A DNA stretch of 64,000 bases from DATARH01 sp963778385 (GCA_963778385.1 CAVZUA010000016.1:62001-126000), one strand, 5' to 3'; positions 15,665-24,931 are shown, numbered from the stretch's first letter. Program-made: numbers and translations. Notes: generated from the letters alone by a model not told the origin.

Positions 15665-17251
15665 CTATTTCGCGTCGCCCGTTTCGTAGGTCTTGAGCAC
15701 CTTGTCGGTCGCGTAATCGATTTCGAGCAGCTTGACCGCGTAGCCCCAGAGCAGCGCGCTGTGGCGCAGCACCGAGCGGCAGCTCTTCTCTTCGAGCAGC
15801 ACGCCCTCATGGACGTAATGCGCCAGCACCAGCTGGCGGTCGCCGGTCAGGTCGGCATCGACCACTTGGATGTCGGGCTCGCGCCGCGACAGATCATATT
15901 GCTTCGACAGCGCGCTGCGCAGCTTGCGGTAGCCGAGCTCGTCGTGGATCGCCTCGACCCGCAGCGACGGCTTCGATGAATCGTCGTTGATCTGAAACAG
16001 CTTGAACTGGCGGATGATCGCCGGGCTCATGTATTGCAGGATAAAGCTTTCGTCCCGGTAATTGGCCCAGGCGTGGCGCAGCACACCGTACGGGTCCTGG
16101 TTGCCGGCGATATCGGCGAACCATTCGTGGTCTTCCGGCGTCGGGTCGGTGCAGATGCGCTTGATGTCGCTCATCATCGAGAAGCCGAGCGCGTAGGGGT
16201 TGAGCCCGCCGTAACGCGGGTCGTCGAACCCCGGCTGGAACACCACGCTCGAATGCGAATGGAGGAATTCCAGCATCGAGCCTTCGCTGATCAGCCCGCG
16301 GTCGTGCAGCCGGTTCATGATCTCGTAGTGGACGAAGGTCGCGCAGCCTTCGTTCATCACCTGCGTTTGCCGCTGCGGGTAGAAATACTGCGAGACATGT
16401 CGAACGATGCGGACCAGCTCGCGTTGCCAGTCCTCCAGCCGTGGTGCCCGCTTCTCGAGGAAATAGAGCAGGTTTTCCTCGGGCAGGCCGAGCTTGCGCT
16501 TCACGTTCTGCTTTTTGTCGTCTTCCTCGCTTTCCTCCTCATCCACATCGGGGGTCGGGACGGTGCGCCACAGATCGTTGAATGTCGCTTCGGCATGTTC
16601 GAGGCGCTCGCGCATGCGCCGCTGTTCCTCGGCGAGGTTCGGCCGCGACCGGCGGGCGTAGCGGTTGACGCCGTGATCCTTCAGCGCATGCGCCGCATCC
16701 AGGACTCGCTCGACCGCCTCGTAGCCGAATTTCTCCTCGCATTTCGCGACGTAGTCGCGTGCGAAGGCAAGGTAATCGAGAATGCCGTCGGCATCGGTCC
16801 ACTGCCGATAGAAGTAGTTGTTTTTGAAGAAATGGTTATGGCCGAAACCGGCATGCGCGATGACCAGCGTCTGCATGGTCATGGAGTTTTCCTCCATGAT
16901 GTAGCAGATCACCGGGTTGGAATTGATGACGATCTCGTAGGCAAGCCCGGCGAGGCCTTTGCGGTAGAGCGTCTCGTGATAGGCAAAGCGCTTGCCGAAA
17001 CTCCAATGCCCGTACATCAACGGCAGGCCGACCGAGGCGTAGGCGTCGAGCATCTGCTCCGATGTGATGACCTCGATCTGCAGCGGGTAGGTGTCGAGGC
17101 CCAGCTCGTCGACCGCGATGCGTTCGATCGCGTCGTGCACCTTTCTGAGGCCGCCGAAATCCCAGTTGGCGCCGGTGAAGAGCGGGGTTCCGCTTGCGAT
17201 TTCGGGTTTGCGCTTCGATTTCGCCTTGGCGTCGACCAGCGAGTCAGGCAC
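15665..17251 (-). CDS. SpoVR family protein
   Basis: 528 residues from GTG 17251, which overlaps the yeaH stop. SpoVR-family proteins are cytoplasmic, of unknown biochemical activity, and in proteobacteria travel with PrkA and YeaH. Conserved stretches visible are GLPLMYGHWSFGKRF, YEIVINSNPVICYIMEENS, MQTLVIAHAGFGHNHFF, MNEGCATFVHYEIMN, and NPYALGFSMMSDIKRI. A charged segment (EESEEDDKKQ) interrupts the middle. The gene ends the prkA-yeaH-spoVR unit, 11 bases from repeat R2. The far upstream start at 17692 lies inside yeaH and was rejected. Confidence 0.92.
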   Translation of the reverse strand: MPDSLVDAKAKSKRKPEIASGTPLFTGANWDFGGLRKVHDAIERIAVDELGLDTYPLQIEVITSEQMLDAYASVGLPLMYGHWSFGKRFAYHETLYRKGLAGLAYEIVINSNPVICYIMEENSMTMQTLVIAHAGFGHNHFFKNNYFYRQWTDADGILDYLAFARDYVAKCEEKFGYEAVERVLDAAHALKDHGVNRYARRSRPNLAEEQRRMRERLEHAEATFNDLWRTVPTPDVDEEESEEDDKKQNVKRKLGLPEENLLYFLEKRAPRLEDWQRELVRIVRHVSQYFYPQRQTQVMNEGCATFVHYEIMNRLHDRGLISEGSMLEFLHSHSSVVFQPGFDDPRYGGLNPYALGFSMMSDIKRICTDPTPEDHEWFADIAGNQDPYGVLRHAWANYRDESFILQYMSPAIIRQFKLFQINDDSSKPSLRVEAIHDELGYRKLRSALSKQYDLSRREPDIQVVDADLTGDRQLVLAHYVHEGVLLEEKSCRSVLRHSALLWGYAVKLLEIDYATDKVLKTYETGDAK

Positions 17252-18536
17252 GGACGCCCCCTTTGGCAAAGAGCTCGTGGAACACCGAGAAGATTTGCGC
17301 CGGATCGCCGACCCGCCGCATCGCGAAATGCGAATGCGCCGGGGCGACCTCGTTATAGGCGCGCCACAGATCGCTGTCGCGCGACAGGCCGGTGAGGCTG
17401 CCGCTGGTCCCATCGCCGACCTCGACATAGGCGAAATACTGGCACAGCGGCAGCACCTCACCGCCGAGCAGCGACACACAGCGGCTGCTGTCGGCGCCGT
17501 AATTGTCGCCGTCCGAGGCCTGCGCGCCATAGATGTTCCAGCGGTCGGTCGGATAGCGCGCGCGGGCGATCTCCAGCATCTTTTCGAGCGCGGTCGACAC
17601 GACGGTGCCACCGGTCTCGCGGCTGTAGAAGAACGTCTCCTCGTCGACCTCCTCGGCGGTCGAGGTGTGGCGAATGAACACCACGTCGACATGCCGGTAG
17701 CGGCGGATCAGGAACACGTGCAGCAGCATAAAGAAGCGCTTGGCGAGATCCTTCATCGCCTCGGTCATCGACCCCGACACGTCCATCAGGCAGAACATGA
17801 CCGCTTCGGTATTGGGCTTCGGCACGCGCTCGAAGCGGCGATAACGCACGTCGAGCGGGTCGATATAGGGGATGATCTTGCTGCGCCGTTCGCCTTTTTC
17901 CAGCAGCAGCGTCAGCCGCTCGACCTCCTCGTCGGCGCCGCGCGCCTTGGCCTTTTCGATCTCCTCGCGGAGCGCTTCAAGCTCGCCGAGCTTGGGGCGC
18001 TTGAGCGAGATGCGGCGCGCCATGCTCTGACGCATCGTGCGCGGCACGCTGAGATTCGACGGCGAGCCGGTCACCGTATACCCGGCGCGCTGCAGCTCGA
18101 CCGCGGTGGTGTCCTTCAGCGTCTTTTTGACGAGGTCCGGCAGTTCGAGGTCCTCGAAAAACATGTCGAGGAACTCTTCCTTGGTCAGCGTGAACTCGAA
18201 CGCGTCGTCCCCGCTGCCGTCGGGGCTGCCCTCGCGGCCGCCGCCGTCGCCGCCGCCTTGCGGGCGCGGGATTTCGTCGCCGCGGACATATTCCTTGTTG
18301 CCGGGGACGACATGGTCGGTGCGGCCGGTGCGCCGGCTGTGGTGGAACACCGGCTCGGTGATGCCGCGCGTCGGGATGGCGATCTTTTCGCCATGCTCGA
18401 CGTCCTGCACCTTGCGCTTGCGCAAGGCATCCTGCACCGCGCCTTTAACCTCGGCGCGGGCCCGCTCCAGAAACCGCTGGCGATTGCTAAGGCTCTTGCC
18501 CTTCGGGTTCTGGCGGCGATCGACGACGTTCATCAA
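17244..18536 (-). CDS. yeaH: YeaH/DUF444 family VWA-like protein
   Basis: 430 residues of the DUF444 family. The N-terminus is basic (VVDRRQNPKGKSLSNRQRFLERAR), followed by a glycine-rich linker (GGGDGGG) and a C-terminal von Willebrand A-like half with the MIDAS motif LMDVSGSMTEAMKDLAKRF and a later TGGTVVSTAL. In E. coli the homologue is expressed with YeaG (PrkA) in starvation and stress; the molecular role is unsettled. It lies 39 bases after prkA and overlaps spoVR by 8 bases, which indicates an operon. Confidence 0.94.
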   Translation of the reverse strand: MMNVVDRRQNPKGKSLSNRQRFLERARAEVKGAVQDALRKRKVQDVEHGEKIAIPTRGITEPVFHHSRRTGRTDHVVPGNKEYVRGDEIPRPQGGGDGGGREGSPDGSGDDAFEFTLTKEEFLDMFFEDLELPDLVKKTLKDTTAVELQRAGYTVTGSPSNLSVPRTMRQSMARRISLKRPKLGELEALREEIEKAKARGADEEVERLTLLLEKGERRSKIIPYIDPLDVRYRRFERVPKPNTEAVMFCLMDVSGSMTEAMKDLAKRFFMLLHVFLIRRYRHVDVVFIRHTSTAEEVDEETFFYSRETGGTVVSTALEKMLEIARARYPTDRWNIYGAQASDGDNYGADSSRCVSLLGGEVLPLCQYFAYVEVGDGTSGSLTGLSRDSDLWRAYNEVAPAHSHFAMRRVGDPAQIFSVFHELFAKGGVRA

Positions 18537-18575
18537 CGCATCCTTATACCGCCAACTGACCAGTAAAGAGCGTGA

Positions 18576-20528
18576 TCAACCGGCCTTGTTCACCCGCATG
18601 TACCACTCGACGAGACGGCGCACCTGCCGCTCAGTGTAGCCACGGGACACCATGCGTTCCAGGAAGTCGGCGTGCTTCTTTTCGGTATCGGTGTCCTTCT
18701 TGCTGCCAAAGCTGATCACCGGCAGCAGATCCTCGACCTGCGAGAACATCCGCCGCTCGATCACCTCCCTCAGCTTTTCGTAGGACTGCCACGAGGGGTT
18801 CCGGCCGCCATTATTGGCGCGCGCCCGCAACGCGAACTTGACGACCTCGTTGCGGAAATCCTTGGGGTTGGCGATCCCCGCCGGCTTCTCGATCTTCGAC
18901 AGCTCCTGGTTCAGCAGCTCGCGGTTCAACAGCTGACCGGTGTCGGGGTCCTTGAAGTCCTGGTCCTCGATCCACGCATCGGCGTAGGAGACGTAACGGT
19001 CGAACAGGTTCTGGCCGTAATCCGAGTAGGATTCGAGGTAGGCCTTCTGGATCTCATTGCCGATGTACTCGGCGTAGCGCGGCGCCAGCTCGGCCTTGAT
19101 GAAGTTGAGATATTTCTTCTCGACCGCGTCGGGGAACTGCTCGCGCCAGATCGCCTGCTCCAGCACGTACATCATGTGCACCGGATCGGCCGCGACCTCC
19201 TGCGTGTCGAAATTGAATGTGCCCGACAAGACCTTGAACGCGAAGCGGGTCGAGATGCCGTCCATCCCTTCGTCCACCCCCGCGGCGTCGCGGTATTCCT
19301 GCACCGACTTGGCACGCGGGTCGGTGTCCTTGAGGCTCTCGCCGTCATAGACCCGCATCTTCGAGTGCAGGTTCGAGTTCTCATGCGGCTTGAGCCGCGA
19401 CAGCACACAGAAGCGCGACAGGATGTCGAGCGTCGACGGCGCACAGGCGGCGTTCGACAGCTCGCTCGACTGCAGCAGCTTCTCGTAGATCTTGCGCTCC
19501 TCGGTGGCGCGCAGGCAGTACGGCACCTTGATGACCGAGATGCGGTCGATAAAGGCTTCGTTGTTCTTGTTGTTTTTGAAGGTCTGCCACTCCGCCTCGT
19601 TCGAGTGCGCGAGGATGATGCCCTGGAAGGGGATGCCGCCGATATTCTCGGTGCCGGCGTAGTTGCCCTCCTGCGTCGCGGTCAAGAGCGGGTGCAGCAT
19701 CTTGATCGGCGCCTTGAACATCTCGACGAATTCCATCAGCCCCTGCGTCGTGCGGTTGAGGCCGCCCGAGAACGAATAGGCGTCGGGATCGTTCTGCGAA
19801 TACATTTCGAGTTTGCGGATATCGACCTTGCCGACCAGGCTCGAGACATCCTGGTTGTTTTCGTCGCCTGGTTCGGTCTTGGCGACGCAGATCTGTTTCA
19901 GCCGCGACGGCTGCAGACGGATGACGGAGAATTTCGAGATGTCGCCGCCGAATTCCTCGAGCCGTTTCACCGCCCACGGCGAGATGGTGCCGGTCAGCCG
20001 GCGGCGCGGGATGCCATAGCGCTCCTCGATCTCCTTACCCATCAGGTTCGGGTCGAACAGTCCGAGCGGGCTTTCGAAGATCGGGCTGATCTCGTCGCCC
20101 GCCTTAAGGACGTAGATCGGCTCTTTCTCCATCAGCAGCTTGAGGCGCTCGGCGAGCGAGGACTTGCCGCCGCCGACCGGCCCCAGCAGATAGAGCACCT
20201 GCTTGCGCTCTTCCAACCCCTGCGCCGCGTGACGGAAGAAGCCGACGATCCGCTCGATCGTCTCTTCCATTCCATAAAAATCTTCAAATGCCGGATAGAT
20301 CTTCATCGTCCGGTTCATGAAGATGCGGCCGAGGCGCGGATCCTGGCTGGTATCGACCATCACCGGCTCGCCGATCGCCTTCAGCAGGCGCTCGGCTGGG
20401 CCGGCATAGAAGGACGCATCGTCGGAACAGGCGCCCAGATAGTCCTCGATCGAGTATTCGACCTCGCGCCGGTTCTCGTAGAGACGCGAATAAAGGCCGA
20501 AGATCCCTTCATCCAACGACGATCGCAT
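18576..20528 (-). CDS. prkA: PrkA family serine protein kinase / AAA+ protein
   Basis: 650 residues, typical for PrkA/YeaG. The N-terminal AAA+ module has Walker A LLGPVGGGKSSLAERL, followed by the PrkA-specific regions QNDPDAYSFSGGLNRTTQG and GTENIGGIPFQGIILAHSNE, and a C-terminal PrkA kinase-like domain including RSKVQEYRDAAGVDEGM-type sequence. Homologues show kinase activity and, in some bacteria, AAA+ protease-like activity. It is the first gene of prkA-yeaH-spoVR, with a 484-base upstream region that should hold a stress-responsive promoter. Confidence 0.95.
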   Translation of the reverse strand: MRSSLDEGIFGLYSRLYENRREVEYSIEDYLGACSDDASFYAGPAERLLKAIGEPVMVDTSQDPRLGRIFMNRTMKIYPAFEDFYGMEETIERIVGFFRHAAQGLEERKQVLYLLGPVGGGKSSLAERLKLLMEKEPIYVLKAGDEISPIFESPLGLFDPNLMGKEIEERYGIPRRRLTGTISPWAVKRLEEFGGDISKFSVIRLQPSRLKQICVAKTEPGDENNQDVSSLVGKVDIRKLEMYSQNDPDAYSFSGGLNRTTQGLMEFVEMFKAPIKMLHPLLTATQEGNYAGTENIGGIPFQGIILAHSNEAEWQTFKNNKNNEAFIDRISVIKVPYCLRATEERKIYEKLLQSSELSNAACAPSTLDILSRFCVLSRLKPHENSNLHSKMRVYDGESLKDTDPRAKSVQEYRDAAGVDEGMDGISTRFAFKVLSGTFNFDTQEVAADPVHMMYVLEQAIWREQFPDAVEKKYLNFIKAELAPRYAEYIGNEIQKAYLESYSDYGQNLFDRYVSYADAWIEDQDFKDPDTGQLLNRELLNQELSKIEKPAGIANPKDFRNEVVKFALRARANNGGRNPSWQSYEKLREVIERRMFSQVEDLLPVISFGSKKDTDTEKKHADFLERMVSRGYTERQVRRLVEWYMRVNKAG

Positions 20529-21012
20529 TGCTCACCTCAATCGACGGGTGTCGGCCACAATAATTGCCGTTCGCCAACGCATACTGAACACAGCGTCGCG
20601 CGAACAATCCCAGCGCGACTAAGTAAAAATCGGCTTACATGTGTTACGGCGCCGCGCCCCAAGCGGTTTTCCCCTTCGCCGATAACATCCGATCGAACGC
20701 AAGCCATATGCCAAGGCTTTGTGGCAACACTGGGGTCGTCGTGCGGTCCGGCGCTGCCATGCCGGCCGCCGTGGCGCAAGCTGCGCCGATACCAGCCGGA
20801 TATGGGTATTAAAGCGGACAGCAACAACATTTTGTGGTGCCCTGCCGTGCTGCGCTCAGCATATATGAATCCGCTCGGATTCCAATACTGATTCTACCTG
20901 AACGCTGGCCGGTGCAAATCTATGCCGCGCAACCGAAAATTTAATTAAACGGCATCGCGTCGTTTCGCCGCATCGGCTTCGCCGGCATGAAATCGCGATC
21001 GTAACCGACAGA
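20529..21012. other. Non-coding interval upstream of prkA
   Basis: This 484-base interval separates the SGNH hydrolase stop from the prkA start (both minus strand). It is visibly richer in A+T than its surroundings, for example near 20815-20945. Short open frames occur on both strands but none has a homologous-looking product or a convincing ribosome-binding site. I see no tRNA, terminator hairpin with U-tract, or repeat of the dispersed families. It most likely holds the prkA promoter and 5' leader. Confidence 0.5.
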
Positions 21013-21804
21013 TTACGGCCGCAGCCCGGCCACCGCGTCGGGGGTCGCATGCACGCGCCGCGCGAGTTTCGTCTCCGCCCGCCAATTCGCTTCGAGCGCC
21101 GCTGCGAGGTCGGCGGCAAGGCAACGATACCCCGCGTCGGTCATGTGGAGGCCGTCGGGACCGACCATCGGCAATGCGTCCGACGCGTGGCTCGCCTGCC
21201 AATGGCGCATCAACGCGAACCGCCGGAATAGGCCGACCTGCGCGTCGTCAGCGGTATCGGCGATCAATTTCTCCATCACCGGATACGAGGAGCGATCGAG
21301 CACGCGCGGGGCGACCTGCAGGTCCATCAACACCACATCGATCCCGTGGCGCTTCAACAACTCAACACCCTCGCGGATCAATTCGCCGTCGGCGGAGATG
21401 TCATCGCGGCGCAGCAACGCGTTGGTCCCGACCTGCCAGATCGCGAGATCGGGATGCAGCGCGACGACATCCGCAGACAGCCGCGCCAGTTCCTCGGGCG
21501 CATCCTCGCCGCCCTTACCGCGGTTCACGACGCGAACGTCGAGCGCCGGAAAACGCTGCCGCAGCTCGGCCTCCAGCCGGCTCGGATAGGAACGATCCGG
21601 GCTGGTAGCGCCGCTCCCGGCGGTTGATGACGAGCCGATCGCCACGATGGTCAGTGGTCCGCCCTGATCGATGCGCGCGGCAACCCGCGCCAGCGGCGCG
21701 AGGATCGGCAACCCGCCGGGGGGGCCGGCGCACAGCTCAGCTCCGGCTGCAGCGACCGGCAACAGCGCGACCAGCGCGGCGCACCAGACGACGATACGCC
21801 TCAT
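21013..21804 (-). CDS. Exported SGNH/GDSL hydrolase
   Basis: 263 residues with an N-terminal signal peptide (RRIVVWCAALVALLPVAAAGA). All SGNH blocks are present: IVAIGSSSTAGSG with nucleophile Ser59, VNRGKGGED with the oxyanion Gly, WQVGTNALL with the GTN Asn, and GPDGLHMTDAGY with the catalytic Asp/His pair. It is probably a periplasmic esterase or O-acyl transferase/deacetylase acting on a glycan. Its ATG overlaps the TGA of the degenerate SGNH gene (ATGA), which in turn overlaps opgC, so all three are one operon. Confidence 0.88.
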   Translation of the reverse strand: MRRIVVWCAALVALLPVAAAGAELCAGPPGGLPILAPLARVAARIDQGGPLTIVAIGSSSTAGSGATSPDRSYPSRLEAELRQRFPALDVRVVNRGKGGEDAPEELARLSADVVALHPDLAIWQVGTNALLRRDDISADGELIREGVELLKRHGIDVVLMDLQVAPRVLDRSSYPVMEKLIADTADDAQVGLFRRFALMRHWQASHASDALPMVGPDGLHMTDAGYRCLAADLAAALEANWRAETKLARRVHATPDAVAGLRP

Positions 21805-22566
21805 GGGACGGCGCGCCGGATCAGCTCGGCCATCTTGCGGCCCAGGCAATTGTAAACGCGGGCCGCAAGCTTGGCCCGATCGTCCTCAGCGACCTCGTCG
21901 AAATTGAACACTTTTTCGTCGCTCCAGTAGCGCATCATGGCATAGCGCGGAAACACGTAGATTTCGTCGAGGTCGCCCACCCGGTGCAACGCCTTGAGAT
22001 AGGCCTCAAAATTGATAACCGTCGCCGAACTTCGCGAGAATTGCATATCCACAAACATCGAGTTCGATTGCCTTATTTTTGAGCTGCTCGACGCCTTCCT
22101 GCAGCGTCTGGGCGAAATCGTCGATATCGGTGCCGCGCACCGCATCGGTGATGCCGACCTCCCAGATCACCATGACCGGATCCTCGGCGAACACATCGGT
22201 CGCGAAGCGCTCGAACATCTGGCGGGCCGATTGCCGCGGCACGCCCTTGTTGATCACGGTGACCGGGCTGTCGGGAAAATCCTGCTGCAGCTCTTGCCCC
22301 AGCCGGTGCGGGTAGGAAAGGTCCGGCGAACCGGCCGCCCGGCCGATCGTCGAGGCGCCGCCGATCGCGACGATCGATACCGGCTGATGCGCCTTCAGCC
22401 GCTCGGCAAGATGCGGCAGCTTCAGTTCACCCTCGGTCATTTCGGGCGGCGTCGCGCAGTCGTTCGATTCCGCGCGTGCTGGCCCGATCGCTACGAACAG
22501 CATCACCATGAGACCCGCCAGCGCCGCAACGGCCGCGCGGGTGCGAGGTCGCCCCCGAATGTTCAT
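21801..22566 (-). pseudogene. SGNH-like exported protein, frameshifted and without catalytic residues
   Basis: Starting at ATG 22566 with a signal peptide (ALAGLMVMLFVAIGPARA), the frame matches its downstream neighbour but shifts at about 22053-22055, where adding one T to a short T-run restores ELDV-FVDMQFSRSS and the remaining C-terminus. The catalytic positions are also changed: block I reads IVAIGGASTIG (Ala71 in place of the nucleophile), GTN is replaced by GITD, and no D-x-x-H is present at the C-terminus. So even the repaired protein would be a pseudoenzyme. It is coupled by ATGA to opgC and to the intact SGNH gene. Confidence 0.8.
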
Positions 22567-23735
22567 CCCTCCCCGCCGCTCCCCTCATTCATCGCCGGGG
22601 CGCTTATGGGCCCGCGTTGCACCGCCCGGTACCAGTCGAGCATCCCCGCCGTCAGACACATGATCGCAATGCCGACGACGTTGACACCGACCTGCATAGT
22701 GAACCCTGCGTTGACTTCCGACATCAGAAAATGGCCGAGCGCCGACAAAAGAATGCTGAGGCAGAAGATTTCGAGCGAGTGCCGTCCGCACAGCACCAGC
22801 GGCCGCGCCAGGCCGGCACGCATGAAAGCCGCTCGCGGCGGCACCCAGCGCGCTACCAGCATCACCAGAGCAAAAAACGAGATGAGCCGGATCGGCGACA
22901 GGTTGCCCTTGTTGAGGGGCCAGAGCTGGCGCAGGAAAAACGCCGGCACCGCGTCCCAGACGCCGTGGAAGCTCCATGACAATCGGATCACCAGGGAAGC
23001 CCCGGCGATGACCAGCGCCGGCCAATAGGCCAGCTCGATCATCCGTGCCCGCTCGCCCGAGCGGGTTTCGGCTTGCGCCAGGACCGCGCCCAACACGAAC
23101 AAAAATTGCCAAGCGAGCGGGTTGAAGGTCCAAATGTTGCCCGGCGGGTAGGCCGGGACATCGAAACCACGGAGCTGTACGAAGAGATAGATCAGCGCCG
23201 AAGGCACCAGCACGACCATCGGGTGCCGCCGCATGCCCAGGAGCAAGATCGGAAAAATCAACAGCATCACGATGTAAAGCGGCAGGATATCGAGAAACGT
23301 CGGCTGGAACTGCAGCAGCAGGGCCTGGACCACCGCGATATGCGGGTGTTCGAGGAAGTCGCCGACCCCCATTTCCTCGTTGTACATCGGGTTATTGAAG
23401 GTTTTGACCGTGTACGAGACCTCGGCGATGAAGATCATGAACAGAAAGACGTGGGCGACGTAAAGCTGCCAGGCACGGCGCAGCACCAGGACGCTCGCTA
23501 TCATTGCACCGCGCTGCGCCAGTGCGCGGCCGTAGACCAACGCCGCGGTGAATCCGGAGATGAAGATGAACACCTCGGCCGCGTCGAAAAACCCGATCGC
23601 CGACAGCGTGAAATAGTTGAGGTAGTTCTCCGGGATGTGGTCGATGAAGATGCAGACGAGGGCCAGCCCGCGAAAGAAATCGAGACGCAGGTCGCGCGAC
23701 GAGGCAGCTGATGATGGAGACGGTGCGGCGCTCAT
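22563..23735 (-). CDS. opgC: OpgC-type membrane acyltransferase
   Basis: 390 residues from ATG 23735, an integral membrane protein with about ten hydrophobic segments. It shows the OpgC start RDLRLDFFRGLALVCIFIDHIPENYL, in which the FFRGLAL-x-x-IFIDH motif and its histidine are typical, then AAEVFIFISGFTAALVYG. The family O-acylates (succinylates) osmoregulated periplasmic glucans or related glycans from the cytoplasmic face. Two SGNH genes follow with ATGA overlaps, so they probably act on the same glycan in the periplasm. The substrate is not known. Confidence 0.88.
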   Translation of the reverse strand: MSAAPSPSSAASSRDLRLDFFRGLALVCIFIDHIPENYLNYFTLSAIGFFDAAEVFIFISGFTAALVYGRALAQRGAMIASVLVLRRAWQLYVAHVFLFMIFIAEVSYTVKTFNNPMYNEEMGVGDFLEHPHIAVVQALLLQFQPTFLDILPLYIVMLLIFPILLLGMRRHPMVVLVPSALIYLFVQLRGFDVPAYPPGNIWTFNPLAWQFLFVLGAVLAQAETRSGERARMIELAYWPALVIAGASLVIRLSWSFHGVWDAVPAFFLRQLWPLNKGNLSPIRLISFFALVMLVARWVPPRAAFMRAGLARPLVLCGRHSLEIFCLSILLSALGHFLMSEVNAGFTMQVGVNVVGIAIMCLTAGMLDWYRAVQRGPISAPAMNEGSGGEG

Positions 23736-23808
23736 GATCTGACGCCGCGGCAACTTAGCAAAACCGGCACACGGCGTCGATGCGGCGAACCGGCGGGGAG
23801 GAGAGGAT

Positions 23809-24750
23809 ATGAGCGAGACGACAGACCGCCGGGTGGCGGTGATCGGCAGCGGCACGATCGGCGCGAGCTGGGCGGCGGTCTTTCTCGCTCAGGGGCTGAG
23901 CGTCGCGGCGAGCGATCCGGCGCCGGGCGCCGAGGCCTTTCTCAAACGCTTTGTCGCGGCCGCCTGGCCGAGCCTTGCGCGCCTTTCCGACGCGCCGGCG
24001 GAGCCGCCCTGGGCCGCGCTGAGCTTCCACCGCGAGCCCGAGGCGGCTCTGGCGGGGGCGACCTTCGTTCAGGAGAGCGCGCCGGAGCGCGAGGACGTGA
24101 AACGCGCGCTGCTTGCCCGGCTCGACGCGGCGCTTGATCGATCGATCGTCATTGCGTCGAGCTCGTCGGGTCTGCTGATGAGCCGCATACAGAGCGATTG
24201 CCGGCATCCCGAACGCTGCGTGATCGGCCATCCGTTCAACCCGCCGCATCTGGTGCCGCTGGTCGAGGTCGTGGGCGGCGACCGGACCGCGCCCTGGGCG
24301 ATCGAGCGCGCGCTGGCCTTCTACACCGCGGTCGGCAAGGCGCCAATCCACATCCGCCGCGAGGTCCGCGGCCATGTCGCCAATCGGCTGCAGGCGGCGC
24401 TGTGGCGCGAGGCCGTGCATCTCGTCGCCGAGGGCGTCGCCAGCGTCGCCGATGTCGACACCGCGATTAGCGCCGGACCGGGGCTGCGCTGGGCGCTGAT
24501 GGGGCCGCATCTGACGTTCCACCTGGCCGGCGGTGTTGGCGGGATTAGCCATTTTCTCGATCAGTTCGCCGGCCCGATGGCCGATTGGTGGCGCGACCTG
24601 GGCGATCCCGTCCTCACCCCCGAATTGCGCGAGCGCCTTGCCGCCGGCATCGCCGAGGAGGCCGCCGGCCGCGACATTCCCCAGCTCGAGGCGCGCCGCG
24701 ACCGCTTTCTCGTCGACCTGCTGGCGATGAAGGCGGGCTTGGAAAGTTAG
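23809..24750 (+). CDS. 3-hydroxyacyl-CoA dehydrogenase-family NAD-dependent oxidoreductase
   Basis: 313 residues: N-terminal NAD-binding domain (VAVIGSGTIGASWAAVFLAQGL), FVQESAPEREDVKRALL, IVIASSSSGLLMSRI, the HPFNPPHLVPLVEVVGG segment with the catalytic His, and a C-terminal helical domain (HVANRLQAALWREAVHLV, GPGLRWALMGPHLTF). The GPGLRWA-x-MGP pattern is that of carnitine 3-dehydrogenase and L-gulonate 3-dehydrogenase rather than of fatty-acid beta-oxidation. The exact substrate is not decided by context. It is divergent from opgC. Confidence 0.85.
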   Translation: MSETTDRRVAVIGSGTIGASWAAVFLAQGLSVAASDPAPGAEAFLKRFVAAAWPSLARLSDAPAEPPWAALSFHREPEAALAGATFVQESAPEREDVKRALLARLDAALDRSIVIASSSSGLLMSRIQSDCRHPERCVIGHPFNPPHLVPLVEVVGGDRTAPWAIERALAFYTAVGKAPIHIRREVRGHVANRLQAALWREAVHLVAEGVASVADVDTAISAGPGLRWALMGPHLTFHLAGGVGGISHFLDQFAGPMADWWRDLGDPVLTPELRERLAAGIAEEAAGRDIPQLEARRDRFLVDLLAMKAGLES

Positions 24751-24780
24751 AGCGGGACGCAACCGGATCGCGCCGCTGCG

Positions 24781-24863
24781 CCGGCCCTCACCCCGACCCT
24801 CCCCCGTGGACACGGGGGAGGGGGACTTGCAGCTCCAAGCTGCAAGTGGGAGGGGGCCGGCAC
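24781..24863. repeat. Dispersed repeat family R1, copy 1
   Basis: The core palindrome is CCCTCCCCCGTG-GACACGGGGGAGGG, followed by a second hairpin CTTGCAGCT ... AGCTGCAAG and a closing GGGAGGGGGCCGGCACC. It lies between the convergent 3-hydroxyacyl-CoA-dehydrogenase-like and SDR genes. Other copies are at 26425, 37252, 39098 and 56696. There is no coding capacity. Confidence 0.85.
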
Positions 24864-24931
24864 CATCGCTTCAACCGAACGGATTTCGCTCCTGGCGTCG
24901 GATCAAGCCGACACAGCCGCCGCGGCCGTCC

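Noticed and set aside
20537..20830. Short minus-strand frame in the gap upstream of prkA
   Set aside because: No ribosome-binding site, no recognisable motif, and composition of non-coding sequence.
18672..20891. Plus-strand frame of about 739 codons opposite prkA
   Set aside because: Fully explained by the third-position bias of prkA; no homologous-looking segments.
24781..24863. R1 hairpin as an intrinsic terminator between convergent genes
   Set aside because: No U-tract follows either arm, and the same element is found inside operons and coding regions, so it is a dispersed repeat first.
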